A stretch of DNA of 64,000 nt from CAZTDU01 sp050248795 (GCA_050248795.1 JBFWRS010000016.1:1-64000), one strand, 5' to 3'; positions 8,373-17,491 are shown, counted from the stretch's first letter. Program-made: numbers and translations. The notes: generated from the sequence alone by a model not told the origin.

Positions 8373-9325
8373 GCCGCCTTGCGGCCGGACATCAGCCCGC
8401 GCACGAAGGCTTCGAGCTTGCGCGCGTCGGCGTCGAACTTGCGGATGCCGTCGGCGAGTTTCTCGACCGCCATCGCATCCTCGTTGTGCATCCAGCGCCA
8501 GGCCTTTTCGTCCAGGCTCAGGCGTTCGGCCGCCGAGGCCTGCGCGCCTGCCACGGTCAGCCTTGCTTCGACCTCGCCCTCGGCGTGCGCGAGTTGCTCC
8601 AGCAGGTCGGGTGCTATGGTCAGCAGGTCGCAGCCGGCAAGCCGCAGGATCTGCCCGGTCTTGCGAAAGCTCGCGCCCATCACCTGGGTGGCGTAGCCGA
8701 ACTTCTTGCAGTAGTTGTAGATGCGCGTCACCGACGCCACGCCGGGGTCTTCGTCCAGCGGAATGTCGTCCACCCTGCGCGCCTGCTTGTGCCAGTCGTA
8801 GATGCGGCCGACGAAGGGCGAGATCAGCGTCACGCCGGCATCCGCGCAGGCGACGGCCTGCGCGAACGAGAACAGCAGCGTCAGGTTGCAGTGGATGCCC
8901 TCGCGCTCCAGTTGCGCGGCGGCGCGTATGCCCTCCCAGGTGCTCGCTACCTTGATCAGCACGCGCTCGCGCGGCACGCCGGAGGCCGCGTACAGCTCGA
9001 CCAGCCGCCGCGCTTTCGCCGTCGTGCCTTCGGTGTCGAAGGACAGGCGCGCATCCACCTCGGTGGAAACGCGGCCCTCGATGTGGCCGAGGATCTCGCG
9101 GCCGAAGGCGACCGAGAGTCGATCCATCGCCCCCGTCACATCGCCGTCTGCAGCGCCCAGGGCGCCGTCCAGGATGTGGCGGAAACGTGCGTCCTGCGCG
9201 GCCGCGAGCAGCAGCGACGGATTGGTGGTGGCGTCGCGCGGTTTCCAGCGCGCGATGGCGTCTATGTCGCCAGTGTCGGCGACGATGATCGAATGGCGCT
9301 TGAGCGAGTCTAGCTGGCCGGACAT
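8369..9325 (-). CDS. tal: transaldolase
   Basis: A 318-residue enzyme of the non-oxidative pentose phosphate pathway, transferring a dihydroxyacetone unit from sedoheptulose 7-phosphate to glyceraldehyde 3-phosphate. The start at 9325 (MSGQLDSLKR) gives the length of classic TalA/TalB. The Schiff-base lysine is K125 in VLIKVASTWEG, and DATTNPSLLL at residues 31-40 is a family signature. The frame stays open far upstream but that region lies antisense to coding sequence. It is eight bases downstream of the sulfurtransferase stop and overlaps the enoyl-CoA hydratase start. Confidence 0.95.
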   Translation of the reverse strand: MSGQLDSLKRHSIIVADTGDIDAIARWKPRDATTNPSLLLAAAQDARFRHILDGALGAADGDVTGAMDRLSVAFGREILGHIEGRVSTEVDARLSFDTEGTTAKARRLVELYAASGVPRERVLIKVASTWEGIRAAAQLEREGIHCNLTLLFSFAQAVACADAGVTLISPFVGRIYDWHKQARRVDDIPLDEDPGVASVTRIYNYCKKFGYATQVMGASFRKTGQILRLAGCDLLTIAPDLLEQLAHAEGEVEARLTVAGAQASAAERLSLDEKAWRWMHNEDAMAVEKLADGIRKFDADARKLEAFVRGLMSGRKAA

Positions 9326-9332
9326 GCGGAAA

Positions 9333-10139
9333 TCATAGCTCCAGCGGCAGCTCGGCGCGCGCCGACCAGTCGTGGAAGGAGCCGATGTAGTTGCGCACGT
9401 TCGCGTAGCCCGCGTGGCGCAGCGCGTAGTAGGTGTTGGCAGATCTCGCACCGCGGTGGCAGTAGGGCACCAGCGTTTCGTCCGCCGCGGGCGAGAGGCC
9501 GCGCCGTTCGAGCTCGGCGCGGATCGCCGCGGGCGGCTTGAAGCAACCGCTGGCCGCGTCAAGCAACTCGGTCCATTCCAGCCAGTGGGCGCCGGGCAGC
9601 CTGCCACGCCGCGCGCAGCATGCGGTGTTGTCCTTGCCGGCGAATTCGGTGGCGTTGCGCACGTCGAGCAGCCGCAGCTTTCCGGCGGCGGCATGGATTT
9701 CGTCGGCGGAGATCACTGCGTGCGTCACCTCGCCGGGGGCGAAATGCGCCGCCGTGGGGGTCGCCGGCTCGGTGCTGAGCGTGCCCCCGGCAGCGAGCCA
9801 GGCACGCAATCCCCCATGCAGCATCCGGGCATTGGCGTGTCCCAGGTATTCCAGGATCCACAGTTCCCGCGCGGCGCGCATGCCGGTCTCGTCCTCGTAG
9901 ACCACCACCGGCCGTCCGGGATGGACGCCTGCCGCGCCAAAGTGGCGGGCCAGTTCGGTGCGGAAGGCCGCCAGTTCGGCCGGCCGGGTGCCCGGCACGA
10001 AGATGTCGTAGGTGGCCAGGTGCACGGCGCCAGGGATGTGGCCCTTGGCGTAGGCCTCGGCCTTGCGGGAGTCGAGCACCAGCGTTCCGGGGGAGGCCGC
10101 GAGCAGTTCGCCGGCTTCGGCAAGGAAGGGGGAGGTCAT
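9333..10139 (-). CDS. sseA: thiosulfate/3-mercaptopyruvate sulfurtransferase
   Basis: A 268-residue tandem-rhodanese protein. Domain 1 (residues ~5-120) lacks a catalytic cysteine. Domain 2 (~140-268) carries C227 in VPYCHRGARSANTYYAL. The CxxGxR loop CHRGAR resembles thiosulfate sulfurtransferases more than the CGSGVT loop of mercaptopyruvate enzymes, so thiosulfate:cyanide transfer is the more likely activity. It is the first gene of a minus-strand set with tal and enoyl-CoA hydratase and diverges from the kor-like module. The sseA symbol follows the family name and does not imply substrate. Confidence 0.85.
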   Translation of the reverse strand: MTSPFLAEAGELLAASPGTLVLDSRKAEAYAKGHIPGAVHLATYDIFVPGTRPAELAAFRTELARHFGAAGVHPGRPVVVYEDETGMRAARELWILEYLGHANARMLHGGLRAWLAAGGTLSTEPATPTAAHFAPGEVTHAVISADEIHAAAGKLRLLDVRNATEFAGKDNTACCARRGRLPGAHWLEWTELLDAASGCFKPPAAIRAELERRGLSPAADETLVPYCHRGARSANTYYALRHAGYANVRNYIGSFHDWSARAELPLEL

Positions 10140-10212
10140 GACCGAAGCCTAGCATCCGGCCCTAGAGTTTTGAAATCTAAGGCTTTCCCTCTCCGAACAG
10201 CGGGAGTAGACT

Positions 10213-10227
10213 TGATAGTCAATATCA
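10213..10227. promoter_or_regulatory. inverted repeat TGATA-N5-TATCA upstream of the kor-like module
   Basis: A perfect 5-bp arm inverted repeat lies in the 135-bp divergent region between the sulfurtransferase and the oxidoreductase module, 48 bp before the TTG start chosen for the first kor-like gene. The spacing fits a dimeric regulator site, but short arms can arise by chance and no regulator gene is adjacent. Confidence 0.3.
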
Positions 10228-10274
10228 TCCGAAGACGCGCGTTCCCGGTAGAGCGGCAGCAAGGAGACGAGGAG

Positions 10275-12095
10275 TTGCGACCTACAGACATCGGCAATCC
10301 TGATTACTTCCATAAAGTTGTTGATTGCCAGTGGGCCTGTCCGGCCCACACACCTGTACCTGAATACATCCGATTGATCGCAGCAGGGCGTCATGCCGAT
10401 GCCTACATGGTCAACTGGAAATCCAATGTGTTCCCCGGCATCCTCGGTCGCACCTGCGACCGTCCCTGCGAACCGGCGTGCCGGCGCGGGCGCGTCGAGG
10501 AAGAAAACCGCGAGAAGGCCGAACCGGTCGCCATCTGCCGCCTGAAGCGCGTCGCCGCCGACTACAAGGGTGACGTGTCGGCGCGCATGCCGAAGCCGGC
10601 GGCGCGAAAGAACGGCAGGAAGATCGCCTGTGTCGGTGCCGGGCCTGCGTCGCTGACGGTGGCGCGCGACCTTGCGCCGCTCGGCTACCAGGTCACCGTG
10701 TTCGACCAGGATCCGCGCGCCGGCGGCATGATCTGGTCGCAGATCCCGCGCTTTCGCCTGCCCGAAGCGGTGATCGACGAGGAAGTCGGTTTCATCATGA
10801 ACCTCGGCGTCGAGTTCAAGGGCGGTGTGAAGATCGATTCGATGAAGAAGCTGCTCGCCGGGGGCTACGACGCGATCTTCGTCGGCTCGGGCGCGCCGCG
10901 CGGCCGCGACCTCGACATTCCGGGGCGCAAGGAGGCGGCGAAGAACATCCATATTGGCATCGACTGGCTGGCGTCGGTGTCCTTCGGCCATACGGAGAAG
11001 ATCGGCCGGCGCGTCATCGTGCTGGGCGGCGGCAATACCGCGATGGACTGCTGCCGCACCTCGAAGCGAATCGGTGGCGAGGACGTCAAGGTCATCGTGC
11101 GTTCCGGCTTCGAGGAGATGAAGGCGTCGCCGTGGGAGAAGGAAGACGCGCAGCACGAAGGCATCCCGATCCTGAATTACCTGGTGCCCAAGGAGTTCCT
11201 GCACCAGGACGGCAGGCTGACCGGCATGCGCTTCGAAAGCGTCAAGGCCGAGTACGACGACAAGGGCCGGCGCAGGCTGGTGCCCACCGGTGAGCCCGAC
11301 CAGGAGTTGGAGTGCGACGACGTGCTGGTCGCGGTGGGGCAGGAGAACGCCTTCCCCTGGATCGAGAAGGACAGCGGCATCGAGTTCGACAAATGGGGCC
11401 TGCCGAAGCTGGACGAGGTCACCAAGCAGTCGAGCCTGAAGCACGTGTTCTTCGGCGGCGACGCGGCGTTCGGGCCGAAGAACATCATCTGGGCGGTGGC
11501 GCACGGGCACGACGCCGCGGTGTCCATCGACAAGCTGCTCTCGGGCGAGGACATCGCCGAGCGCCCGGCACCGGGCGTGAACGCGATGTCGCAGAAGATG
11601 GGCATCCACGAGTGGATCTACGACAACGAGATTTCCGGCGACGTGCGCTACAAGGTGCCCTGGCAGGACATCAAGATCACGCTCAAGAACGTCAAGGCCG
11701 AGGTCGAACTCGGTTTCGACGTCGCCACCGCGTGGAAGGAGGCGCAGCGCTGCCTGAACTGCGACGTGCAGACGGTGTTCAACGCCAGGCAGTGCATCGA
11801 ATGCGATGCCTGCGTCGATGTCTGCCCGATGGACTGCATCACCTTCACGCAGGACGGCGATGAGCAGGAACTGCGCGCCCGGCTGACCGCGCCGGCGCTG
11901 AACCTGACGCAGGACCTTTACGTGCAGTCCGGGCTGAAGACCGGCCGCGTGATGGTGAAGGACGAGGACGTCTGCCTGCATTGCGGCCTGTGCGCGGAGC
12001 GCTGCCCCACCGGCGCCTGGGACATGCAGAAGTTCCTCATCGAGATGACGCACGCCGGCCCCGGCTGCCGCCCGCGGCACAGGAAGGCGGCGTAG
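10275..12095 (+). CDS. FAD/Fe-S NAD(P)H oxidoreductase subunit of the 2-oxoacid oxidoreductase
   Basis: A 606-residue protein. I chose the TTG at 10275 because AAGGAG (10261-10266) lies 8 bp upstream; the frame is open further upstream but that would be antisense to the sulfurtransferase. Order of parts: a GltD-like N-terminal Fe-S region with clustered cysteines (C18, C22, C61, C65, C69), an FAD Rossmann loop GAGPASLTVARDL, a second nucleotide-binding loop VIVLGGGNTAMD, then a C-terminal two-cluster ferredoxin domain (CIECDACVDVCP and CLHCGLCAERCP). Such GltD-like proteins shuttle electrons between ferredoxin-type clusters and NAD(P)H. Next to two 2-oxoacid oxidoreductase genes, it should be the electron-transfer subunit. 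Confidence 0.85.
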   Translation: MRPTDIGNPDYFHKVVDCQWACPAHTPVPEYIRLIAAGRHADAYMVNWKSNVFPGILGRTCDRPCEPACRRGRVEEENREKAEPVAICRLKRVAADYKGDVSARMPKPAARKNGRKIACVGAGPASLTVARDLAPLGYQVTVFDQDPRAGGMIWSQIPRFRLPEAVIDEEVGFIMNLGVEFKGGVKIDSMKKLLAGGYDAIFVGSGAPRGRDLDIPGRKEAAKNIHIGIDWLASVSFGHTEKIGRRVIVLGGGNTAMDCCRTSKRIGGEDVKVIVRSGFEEMKASPWEKEDAQHEGIPILNYLVPKEFLHQDGRLTGMRFESVKAEYDDKGRRRLVPTGEPDQELECDDVLVAVGQENAFPWIEKDSGIEFDKWGLPKLDEVTKQSSLKHVFFGGDAAFGPKNIIWAVAHGHDAAVSIDKLLSGEDIAERPAPGVNAMSQKMGIHEWIYDNEISGDVRYKVPWQDIKITLKNVKAEVELGFDVATAWKEAQRCLNCDVQTVFNARQCIECDACVDVCPMDCITFTQDGDEQELRARLTAPALNLTQDLYVQSGLKTGRVMVKDEDVCLHCGLCAERCPTGAWDMQKFLIEMTHAGPGCRPRHRKAA

Positions 12096-12142
12096 CGCGA
12101 CATGAATGCCGGCGACGGGAACCAGAAAGGACTACTCGGATC

Positions 12143-13984
12143 GTGCAGCGAATTGAAGCCGTAAACGACTTCGTCATCAAGTTTGCCAACATCAACGGCT
12201 CTGGCTCGGCCTCGGCCAACGAGCTCTTTGCGCGCTCCTTCCTGCGCATGGGGATCCCGGTCTCGCCGCGGAACATCTTTCCGTCGAACATCCAGGGGCT
12301 GCCCACGTGGTACGAGGTGCGCGTCACCGAGAAGGGCTGGCTGGGGCGGCGCGGCGGCGTCGACATCATGGTGGCGATGAACCCGCAGACCTGGGACCAG
12401 GACGTCAAGGAACTGGAGCCGGGCGGGTACCTCTTTTACGACAACACCAAGCCGCTGCCGAAGTCGAAGTTCCGCGACGACATCATCCCGGTGGGCATGC
12501 CTCTCACCGAGATCTGCAACCAGACCTATACCGATTCGCGCGAGCGGCAGCTGTTCAAGAACATCATCTATGTCGGCGCGCTTGCCGGCATGCTGGGCAT
12601 CGAGCCCGAGGTGATCGCCGAACTGATCGGCGAGCAGTACAAGGGCAAGGAGAAGCTGCTCAAGCCGAACCTGAACGCCTTCCAGATGGGCCTGCAGCAC
12701 GCGCGCGAGCACCTGAAGGACGCGATCGGCATCACGGTCAGGCGCGCCGATGCCGTCGGCGACCGCATATTCATGGAAGGCAACGCCGCGGCGGCGCTCG
12801 GCGCGGTGTACGGCGGCGCGTCGGTGTGCGCCTGGTACCCGATCACGCCCTCGTCGTCGGTGGCCGAGGCCTTTCAGCGCTACTGCTCGCGGCTGCGCGT
12901 GGACAAGGAATCCGGCAGGAACAAGTTTGCCATCGTGCAGGGCGAGGACGAACTCGCCTCCATCGGCATCGTCGTCGGCGCCGGCTGGAACGGCGCGCGC
13001 GCGTTTACGGCGACATCCGGCCCGGGCATATCGCTGATGACCGAGTTCATCGGCCTGGCCTATTTCGCCGAGATTCCGGCGACGCTCATCAACGTGCAGC
13101 GCGGCGGCCCGTCCACCGGCATGCCGACGCGCACGCAGCAGTCGGACCTGCTGTCATGCGCGTATGCGTCGCACGGCGACACCAAGCACCCGATGCTGTT
13201 CCCCGAGGATCCGCACGAGTGCTTCGAATTCGCCGCGCAGGCGCTGGACCTGGCCGACCGGCTGCAGACGCCGATCTTCCTGATGACCGACCTCGACATC
13301 GGCATGAACACCCGCCTGTGCGCGCCGCTGAAGTGGGACGACAGCCGGGAGTACGACCGCGGCAAGGTCATGAGCCACGACGACCTGGAGTCGGGCAGGG
13401 ATTTCGGCAGGTACCTGGACGTAGACGGCGACGGCATCCCCTACCGCACCTACCCGGGCACGCACCCGACGAAGGGCAGTTACTTCACTCGCGGCACCAC
13501 GCGCGATGCCTACGCCCGGTATTCCGAGGCGGGGCCGGACTACGTCTACAACGTGCAGCGGCTGCTGAAGAAGTTCGAGACTGCGAAGAAGCTGGTGCCG
13601 CAGCCGGTGCTGACGCCGGCGAAGCAGCCGGCGCGCTTCGGCGCGATCTACTTCGGCTCCACCAGCCCGTCGATGAACGAGGCGCTGCAGGCGCTGTCCG
13701 ACAAGGGCATCTACGTGAACGCGCTGCGCATACGCGGCTTTCCGTTCGCCGACGAGATCGCCGACTTCGTGCAGTCTCATTCCAAGGTCTTCGTCATCGA
13801 GCAGAACCGCGACGCGCAGATGAAGTCGCTGCTGGTGAACGAGGCGGGCATCAACCCGGCGAGCCTGATCTCGATACTCCACTACGACGGCACGCCGATC
13901 ACCGCGCGCTTCATCACCAGCGAGATCGCCGAGGTCGTCGCCGCGCTCAACGTGCGGCCCATCAAGAAAGACAAGGCAGCATGA
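12143..13984 (+). CDS. korA: 2-oxoacid:acceptor oxidoreductase, fused gamma-alpha subunit
   Basis: A 613-residue protein using GTG at 12143; the upstream frame overlaps the preceding gene in another phase. Residues ~1-190 form the gamma domain (GSGSASANELFARSF). Residues ~200-613 form the alpha (pyrimidine-binding) domain with WYPITPSSSVAEAF and RGGPSTGMPTRTQQSDL, both hallmarks of KorA-type subunits. With the beta subunit it oxidatively decarboxylates a 2-oxoacid to acyl-CoA, passing electrons to Fe-S clusters. The YPITPSS form suggests 2-oxoglutarate, which is an inference. The ATG of the next gene overlaps its TGA. Confidence 0.87.
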   Translation: MQRIEAVNDFVIKFANINGSGSASANELFARSFLRMGIPVSPRNIFPSNIQGLPTWYEVRVTEKGWLGRRGGVDIMVAMNPQTWDQDVKELEPGGYLFYDNTKPLPKSKFRDDIIPVGMPLTEICNQTYTDSRERQLFKNIIYVGALAGMLGIEPEVIAELIGEQYKGKEKLLKPNLNAFQMGLQHAREHLKDAIGITVRRADAVGDRIFMEGNAAAALGAVYGGASVCAWYPITPSSSVAEAFQRYCSRLRVDKESGRNKFAIVQGEDELASIGIVVGAGWNGARAFTATSGPGISLMTEFIGLAYFAEIPATLINVQRGGPSTGMPTRTQQSDLLSCAYASHGDTKHPMLFPEDPHECFEFAAQALDLADRLQTPIFLMTDLDIGMNTRLCAPLKWDDSREYDRGKVMSHDDLESGRDFGRYLDVDGDGIPYRTYPGTHPTKGSYFTRGTTRDAYARYSEAGPDYVYNVQRLLKKFETAKKLVPQPVLTPAKQPARFGAIYFGSTSPSMNEALQALSDKGIYVNALRIRGFPFADEIADFVQSHSKVFVIEQNRDAQMKSLLVNEAGINPASLISILHYDGTPITARFITSEIAEVVAALNVRPIKKDKAA

Positions 13985-15036
13985 CGTACCTGGCCAAACC
14001 GAAACTCCATCATCCGACGCTGCCGGTCAACAAGGTCGGCTACACGCGGCGCGACTACGAGGGCAAGATCAGCACGCTGTGCGCGGGCTGCGGCCACGAT
14101 TCGATCAGCGCTGCGCTGATCCAGGCATGCTGGGAGCTCGACATCCAGCCGCACCGCGTCGCCAAGCTCTCGGGCATCGGCTGCTCCTCGAAGACGCCGG
14201 ACTACTTCCTCGGCCAGTCGCACGGCTTCAACACCGTGCACGGGCGCATGCCCTCGGTGCTCACCGGCGCCAACCTCGCGAACCGCGACCTGATCTATCT
14301 CGGCGTGTCGGGTGACGGCGATTCGGCTTCGATCGGCCTCGGCCAGTTCGCGCATGTCATGCGGCGCGGCGTCAACATGACCTACCTGCTGGAGAACAAT
14401 GGCGTCTACGGCCTGACCAAGGGGCAGTTCTCGGCCACCGCCGACGCAGGTTCCAAGTCCAAGCGCGGCGTGGTCAATACCGACCAGCCGGTGGACACGG
14501 TGTCGCTGGCGCTGATCATGGGCGCGACCTTTGTCGCCCGCAGCTTCAGCGGCGACAAGGCGCAACTCGTGCCGCTGATCAAGGCGGCGATCGCGCATCC
14601 GGGTGCCGCGTTCATCGACATCATCAGCCCCTGCGTCGCGTTCAACAACCACGCCGGCAGCACCAAGAGCTACGAATACGTGCGCGAGCACAACGAAGCG
14701 GTGAACCGGCTCGACTTCATGCCGAAGCGCGACGCCATCAATATCAGCTACAACGAGGGCGACGTCATCACGGTGCCCCAGCACGACGGCACCATGCTGC
14801 GGCTGCGCAAGCTGCATCCGGACTACGATCCCACCGACCGCATCATTGCGCTCAACGAGGTCGCACGGGCGCAGGCGAAGGGCGAGGTGCTGACCGGGCT
14901 TCTCTACGTCAACCCCGAAGCCGAGGACCTGCACGCGCACCTCAATACCTGCGAGGTGCCGTTCAACCGGCTCGAGGCGAAGGAACTCTGCCCGGGATCT
15001 GCGATGCTGGAGCGAATCAACGCGTCGCTGCGGTAG
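13981..15036 (+). CDS. korB: 2-oxoacid:acceptor oxidoreductase, ThDP-binding beta subunit
   Basis: A 351-residue protein beginning within the korA stop (ATGA). It carries CAGCGHDSI (~residues 31-39, Fe-S/ThDP region), the ThDP/Mg motif GVSGDGDSASIGLGQF (~residues 105-120) and LLENNGVYGLTKGQFS (~residues 134-149). These are typical of KorB/PorB, which bind thiamine diphosphate and usually a [4Fe-4S] cluster. It is the last gene of the three-gene module and ends three bases before the convergent TM2 gene, with no room for a separate terminator. Confidence 0.9.
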   Translation: MTYLAKPKLHHPTLPVNKVGYTRRDYEGKISTLCAGCGHDSISAALIQACWELDIQPHRVAKLSGIGCSSKTPDYFLGQSHGFNTVHGRMPSVLTGANLANRDLIYLGVSGDGDSASIGLGQFAHVMRRGVNMTYLLENNGVYGLTKGQFSATADAGSKSKRGVVNTDQPVDTVSLALIMGATFVARSFSGDKAQLVPLIKAAIAHPGAAFIDIISPCVAFNNHAGSTKSYEYVREHNEAVNRLDFMPKRDAINISYNEGDVITVPQHDGTMLRLRKLHPDYDPTDRIIALNEVARAQAKGEVLTGLLYVNPEAEDLHAHLNTCEVPFNRLEAKELCPGSAMLERINASLR

Positions 15037-15039
15037 CTT

Positions 15040-15438
15040 TCATTCCCTGGCGTTGACCAGGGTGATCTGCGTGTTCAGCGTCAGGAAGTCGTACAGCACG
15101 CCGATGCCGACGAAGCCCAGCGTGAAGAGGTACAGGATCCCGGTGAGCCACTTGCCCATGTACATGCGGTGCACGCCGAAAATGCCAAGGAACGTGAGCA
15201 GGATCCAGGCCACCGAGTAGTTCACGCGCCCGCTGCGAAACCGCAGGTCGGCTTCGCGATCCATCGACGGGATCAGGAACACGTCGATCAGCCAGCCGAT
15301 GCCCAGAAGCCCGAGCGTGAAGAACCAGATGGTTCCCGAGATCGGCTTGCCGTAATAGAAGCGGTGCGATCCGGTGAAGCCGAAGATCCACAGGATGTAG
15401 CCGACGGTCTTGGAGTGCGTGTCGTTTGGCAGGTCCAT
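15040..15438 (-). CDS. TM2 domain-containing membrane protein (two TM2 units)
   Basis: A 132-residue protein from the ATG at 15438 (MDLPNDTHSK). Two TM2-like units are visible. Unit 1 has GFTGSHRFYYGKPISGTIWF and a helix continuing through FTLGLLGIGWLIDVFLIP. Unit 2 has TFLGIFGVHRMYMGKWLTG then FTLGFVGIGVLYDFLTL. Each unit has two membrane helices joined by a G-x-H-R-(F/M)-Y motif, so four helices are expected in the inner membrane. The function of bacterial TM2 proteins is not established. It diverges from the small ORF at 15487. Confidence 0.8.
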   Translation of the reverse strand: MDLPNDTHSKTVGYILWIFGFTGSHRFYYGKPISGTIWFFTLGLLGIGWLIDVFLIPSMDREADLRFRSGRVNYSVAWILLTFLGIFGVHRMYMGKWLTGILYLFTLGFVGIGVLYDFLTLNTQITLVNARE

Positions 15439-15486
15439 TTGCACGATGCTAGCACCCGCCCTAAACTGCGCAAGAAAGGCAGCCTC

Positions 15487-15666
15487 ATGATCCCGATCTC
15501 GATAGATGAAATAAAGGAACACTGGCACGGCTTCTGCGAACGCAAGGGCGTGCTTCCGGCCGCGCGCGCGGCGGGCGATCGCATGATCGAGCAGGACCCC
15601 GAGCACTGGGCCGACCAGACCATGGCCGAGCTGCTCGAGGCGATTTCTTCCGGGCGCGGCGGGTAG
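15487..15666 (+). CDS. small hypothetical protein
   Basis: A 59-residue ORF from an ATG with an upstream AAAGG (15475-15479). The sequence starts MIPISIDEIKEHWHGFCERK and continues as an amphipathic, acidic helix (EQDPEHWADQTMAELLEAI). There is no signal peptide, membrane segment or known domain. It is divergent from the TM2 gene and 33 bp before the convergent esterase stop. Codon use matches neighbouring genes, which favours a real gene, but there is no family support. Confidence 0.5.
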   Translation: MIPISIDEIKEHWHGFCERKGVLPAARAAGDRMIEQDPEHWADQTMAELLEAISSGRGG

Positions 15667-15699
15667 TTGCGCGACCGGCCCGGCCGGCGCGCCGGGCCT

Positions 15700-16371
15700 T
15701 CAGCGCTGCGCGTCGAACACGCGCACCAGCCACGCCGCGATATCGGCAATTTCCTCGGCGCAGACCGCGTGCGGCATGGCGTAGGTGCGGTAGTCCGGTG
15801 CGTAGCCCAGCTCCTCAAGCCGGCGCCGCGTCGCGTCCGCGCGCGCAAGCGCGATCATCGGATCCTGCGTGCCGTGGGCGATGAATATCGGCACGTCGCG
15901 ATTCGCGGCGTGACGCTCCGCGTCCACCTTGTCCGCGAGCGGCAGGTAGGTGGACAGCGCGAGGATCCCTGCCAGGCGCTCGGCGTGGCGCAGGCCGGTG
16001 TGCAGCACGATCGCACCGCCTTGCGAGAATCCGGCGAGCACGATGCGGCTTGCCGGCACGCCGCGCTGCGCTTCGCGTGCGATCAGGCTTTCGATGCGGC
16101 CCTGCGATTCGCGGATGCCGGCCTCGTCTTCGCGTCCGCCGCCCATCTGCAGGATGTCGTACCACGCCGGCATGCGCATGCCCATGTTGATGGTCACCGG
16201 GCGCTGCGGCGCGTGCGGGAACACGAAGCGCACCGCAGCGCCGTGCAGCCCGAGTTCGGGAACGATGGGGGCGAAGTCGTTGCCGTCCGCGCCCAGCCCG
16301 TGCAGCCAGATCACGGCGGCATCGGGAGACGGGCCGGTTTCGATTTCCACGCAGGGAAGCAGGTCTGTCAT
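15700..16371 (-). CDS. alpha/beta-hydrolase, phospholipase/carboxylesterase family
   Basis: A 223-residue hydrolase from the ATG at 16371; an ATG three codons upstream at 16380 is equally possible as neither has a clear ribosome binding site. The fold is shown by VIWLHGLGADGNDF (oxyanion region, ~residues 19-32), nucleophile serine in GFSQGGA (~residues 109-115), Asp in AHGTQDPMI and His in YAMPHAVCAEE near residue 200. This is the EstB/acyl-protein thioesterase-like family that hydrolyses short-chain esters in the cytosol. It is divergent from the ketopantoate-reductase-like gene. Confidence 0.85.
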   Translation of the reverse strand: MTDLLPCVEIETGPSPDAAVIWLHGLGADGNDFAPIVPELGLHGAAVRFVFPHAPQRPVTINMGMRMPAWYDILQMGGGREDEAGIRESQGRIESLIAREAQRGVPASRIVLAGFSQGGAIVLHTGLRHAERLAGILALSTYLPLADKVDAERHAANRDVPIFIAHGTQDPMIALARADATRRRLEELGYAPDYRTYAMPHAVCAEEIADIAAWLVRVFDAQR

Positions 16372-16468
16372 GAGCGTCATTGTAGATAGAATGCAGGCGT
16401 GACGAGAGTCGAACACGCGATACGCGAGATGGCCGGCGCAGACGGCGAACCGCAGGCGCCGCGCTAGC

Positions 16469-17461
16469 ATGGCGGTCGGGCGGGTATGCATCTTCGGCGC
16501 CGGCGCGATCGGCAGCTGGATCGCCGCGCGGCTCGCCGCGGCCGGCAACGAGGTTTCCATCGTCGCGCGCGGACCGCATCTGGACGCGGTGCGCGACAGG
16601 GGCATCCGCCTGCACGCGGACGACGGTATCGTCAATGCCCGCGTGCGGGCGTCCGCGTCTGCCGCGGAGCTGGGGGAACAGGACGTGGTATTCGTAACGC
16701 TGAAGGCGACGGCATTGCGCGCCTTCGCGGACGCTGCTGCGCCGCTGCTTGGCCCCGACACCGCGTGCGTGTTCGTGCAGAACGGCGTGCCATGGTGGTA
16801 TGCGCACGGCATCGCCCCGGGCTGTCCCGCGCCGCCCGACCTGTCCGCGCTGGATCCGTCCGGGGCGCTGAGGAACTCCATCGGCTACGCGCGCACGGTC
16901 GGCGCAGTCGCCTACTCGCCGAACGACCTGGTCGAGCCGGGCGTGGTCCGCAACCATGCCGGCAGCCGCAACATGCTGGTGGTCGGCGAACCCGACGGAC
17001 GGGCCTCGCCGCGCACCGACGCACTGCGCGCGATGCTGAACGGAGCCGGCCTGTATTCGCCCGCTGCGCCCGATTTGCGCGCCGCGATCTGGGACAAGCT
17101 GCTGCTCAACTTCGGCGCGACGATCTGCGTGCCTATCGGCGAACCGGCCGAAGCCGTGGCGCGTGATCCGGCGCTGCGTGCGCTGCGCTCCCGGATGATC
17201 GCCGAAGGCCGCGCGATCGCGGCGGCGCATGGCATCGACGTCTCTTGCGCGCCGGCACGGCCGGGCGGTCCGCAGTCAACCGCGGCCGGCGCGCACAAGC
17301 CGTCGATACTGCAGGACTACGAACTCGGCAGACCGATGGAAGTCGAGGCGATACTCAAGGCGCCGCTGGCATTTGCGCGTGCGGCGCGCGTGGATGCGCC
17401 GGCGCTGGAGGCACTCGCGGCGATCGTCGGCCGCATGGCGGCAGCAAAGGGCCTCTACTGA
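16469..17461 (+). CDS. 2-dehydropantoate 2-reductase family protein
   Basis: A 330-residue protein of the PanE/ApbA family. The NADP-binding loop is IFGAGAIGSWIAARL (residues ~8-22), FVTLKATALR near residue 75 includes the family lysine, and the C-terminal helical domain contains KLLLNFGATICVP (~residues 211-223). The enzyme would reduce ketopantoate to pantoate for CoA synthesis. However, many PanE paralogues act on other 2-oxoacids, and nothing nearby belongs to pantothenate synthesis, so substrate is uncertain. A terminator hairpin follows directly. Confidence 0.8.
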   Translation: MAVGRVCIFGAGAIGSWIAARLAAAGNEVSIVARGPHLDAVRDRGIRLHADDGIVNARVRASASAAELGEQDVVFVTLKATALRAFADAAAPLLGPDTACVFVQNGVPWWYAHGIAPGCPAPPDLSALDPSGALRNSIGYARTVGAVAYSPNDLVEPGVVRNHAGSRNMLVVGEPDGRASPRTDALRAMLNGAGLYSPAAPDLRAAIWDKLLLNFGATICVPIGEPAEAVARDPALRALRSRMIAEGRAIAAAHGIDVSCAPARPGGPQSTAAGAHKPSILQDYELGRPMEVEAILKAPLAFARAARVDAPALEALAAIVGRMAAAKGLY

Positions 17462-17464
17462 AAT

Positions 17465-17491
17465 GAAAAAAGCCCGGTCGCCCGGGCTTTT
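17465..17491. terminator. bidirectional rho-independent terminator
   Basis: The palindrome AGCCCGG-TCGC-CCGGGCT is flanked by a run of A on the left and T on the right. It can serve both the reductase gene (plus strand) and the convergent cold-shock gene (minus strand). Confidence 0.85.
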
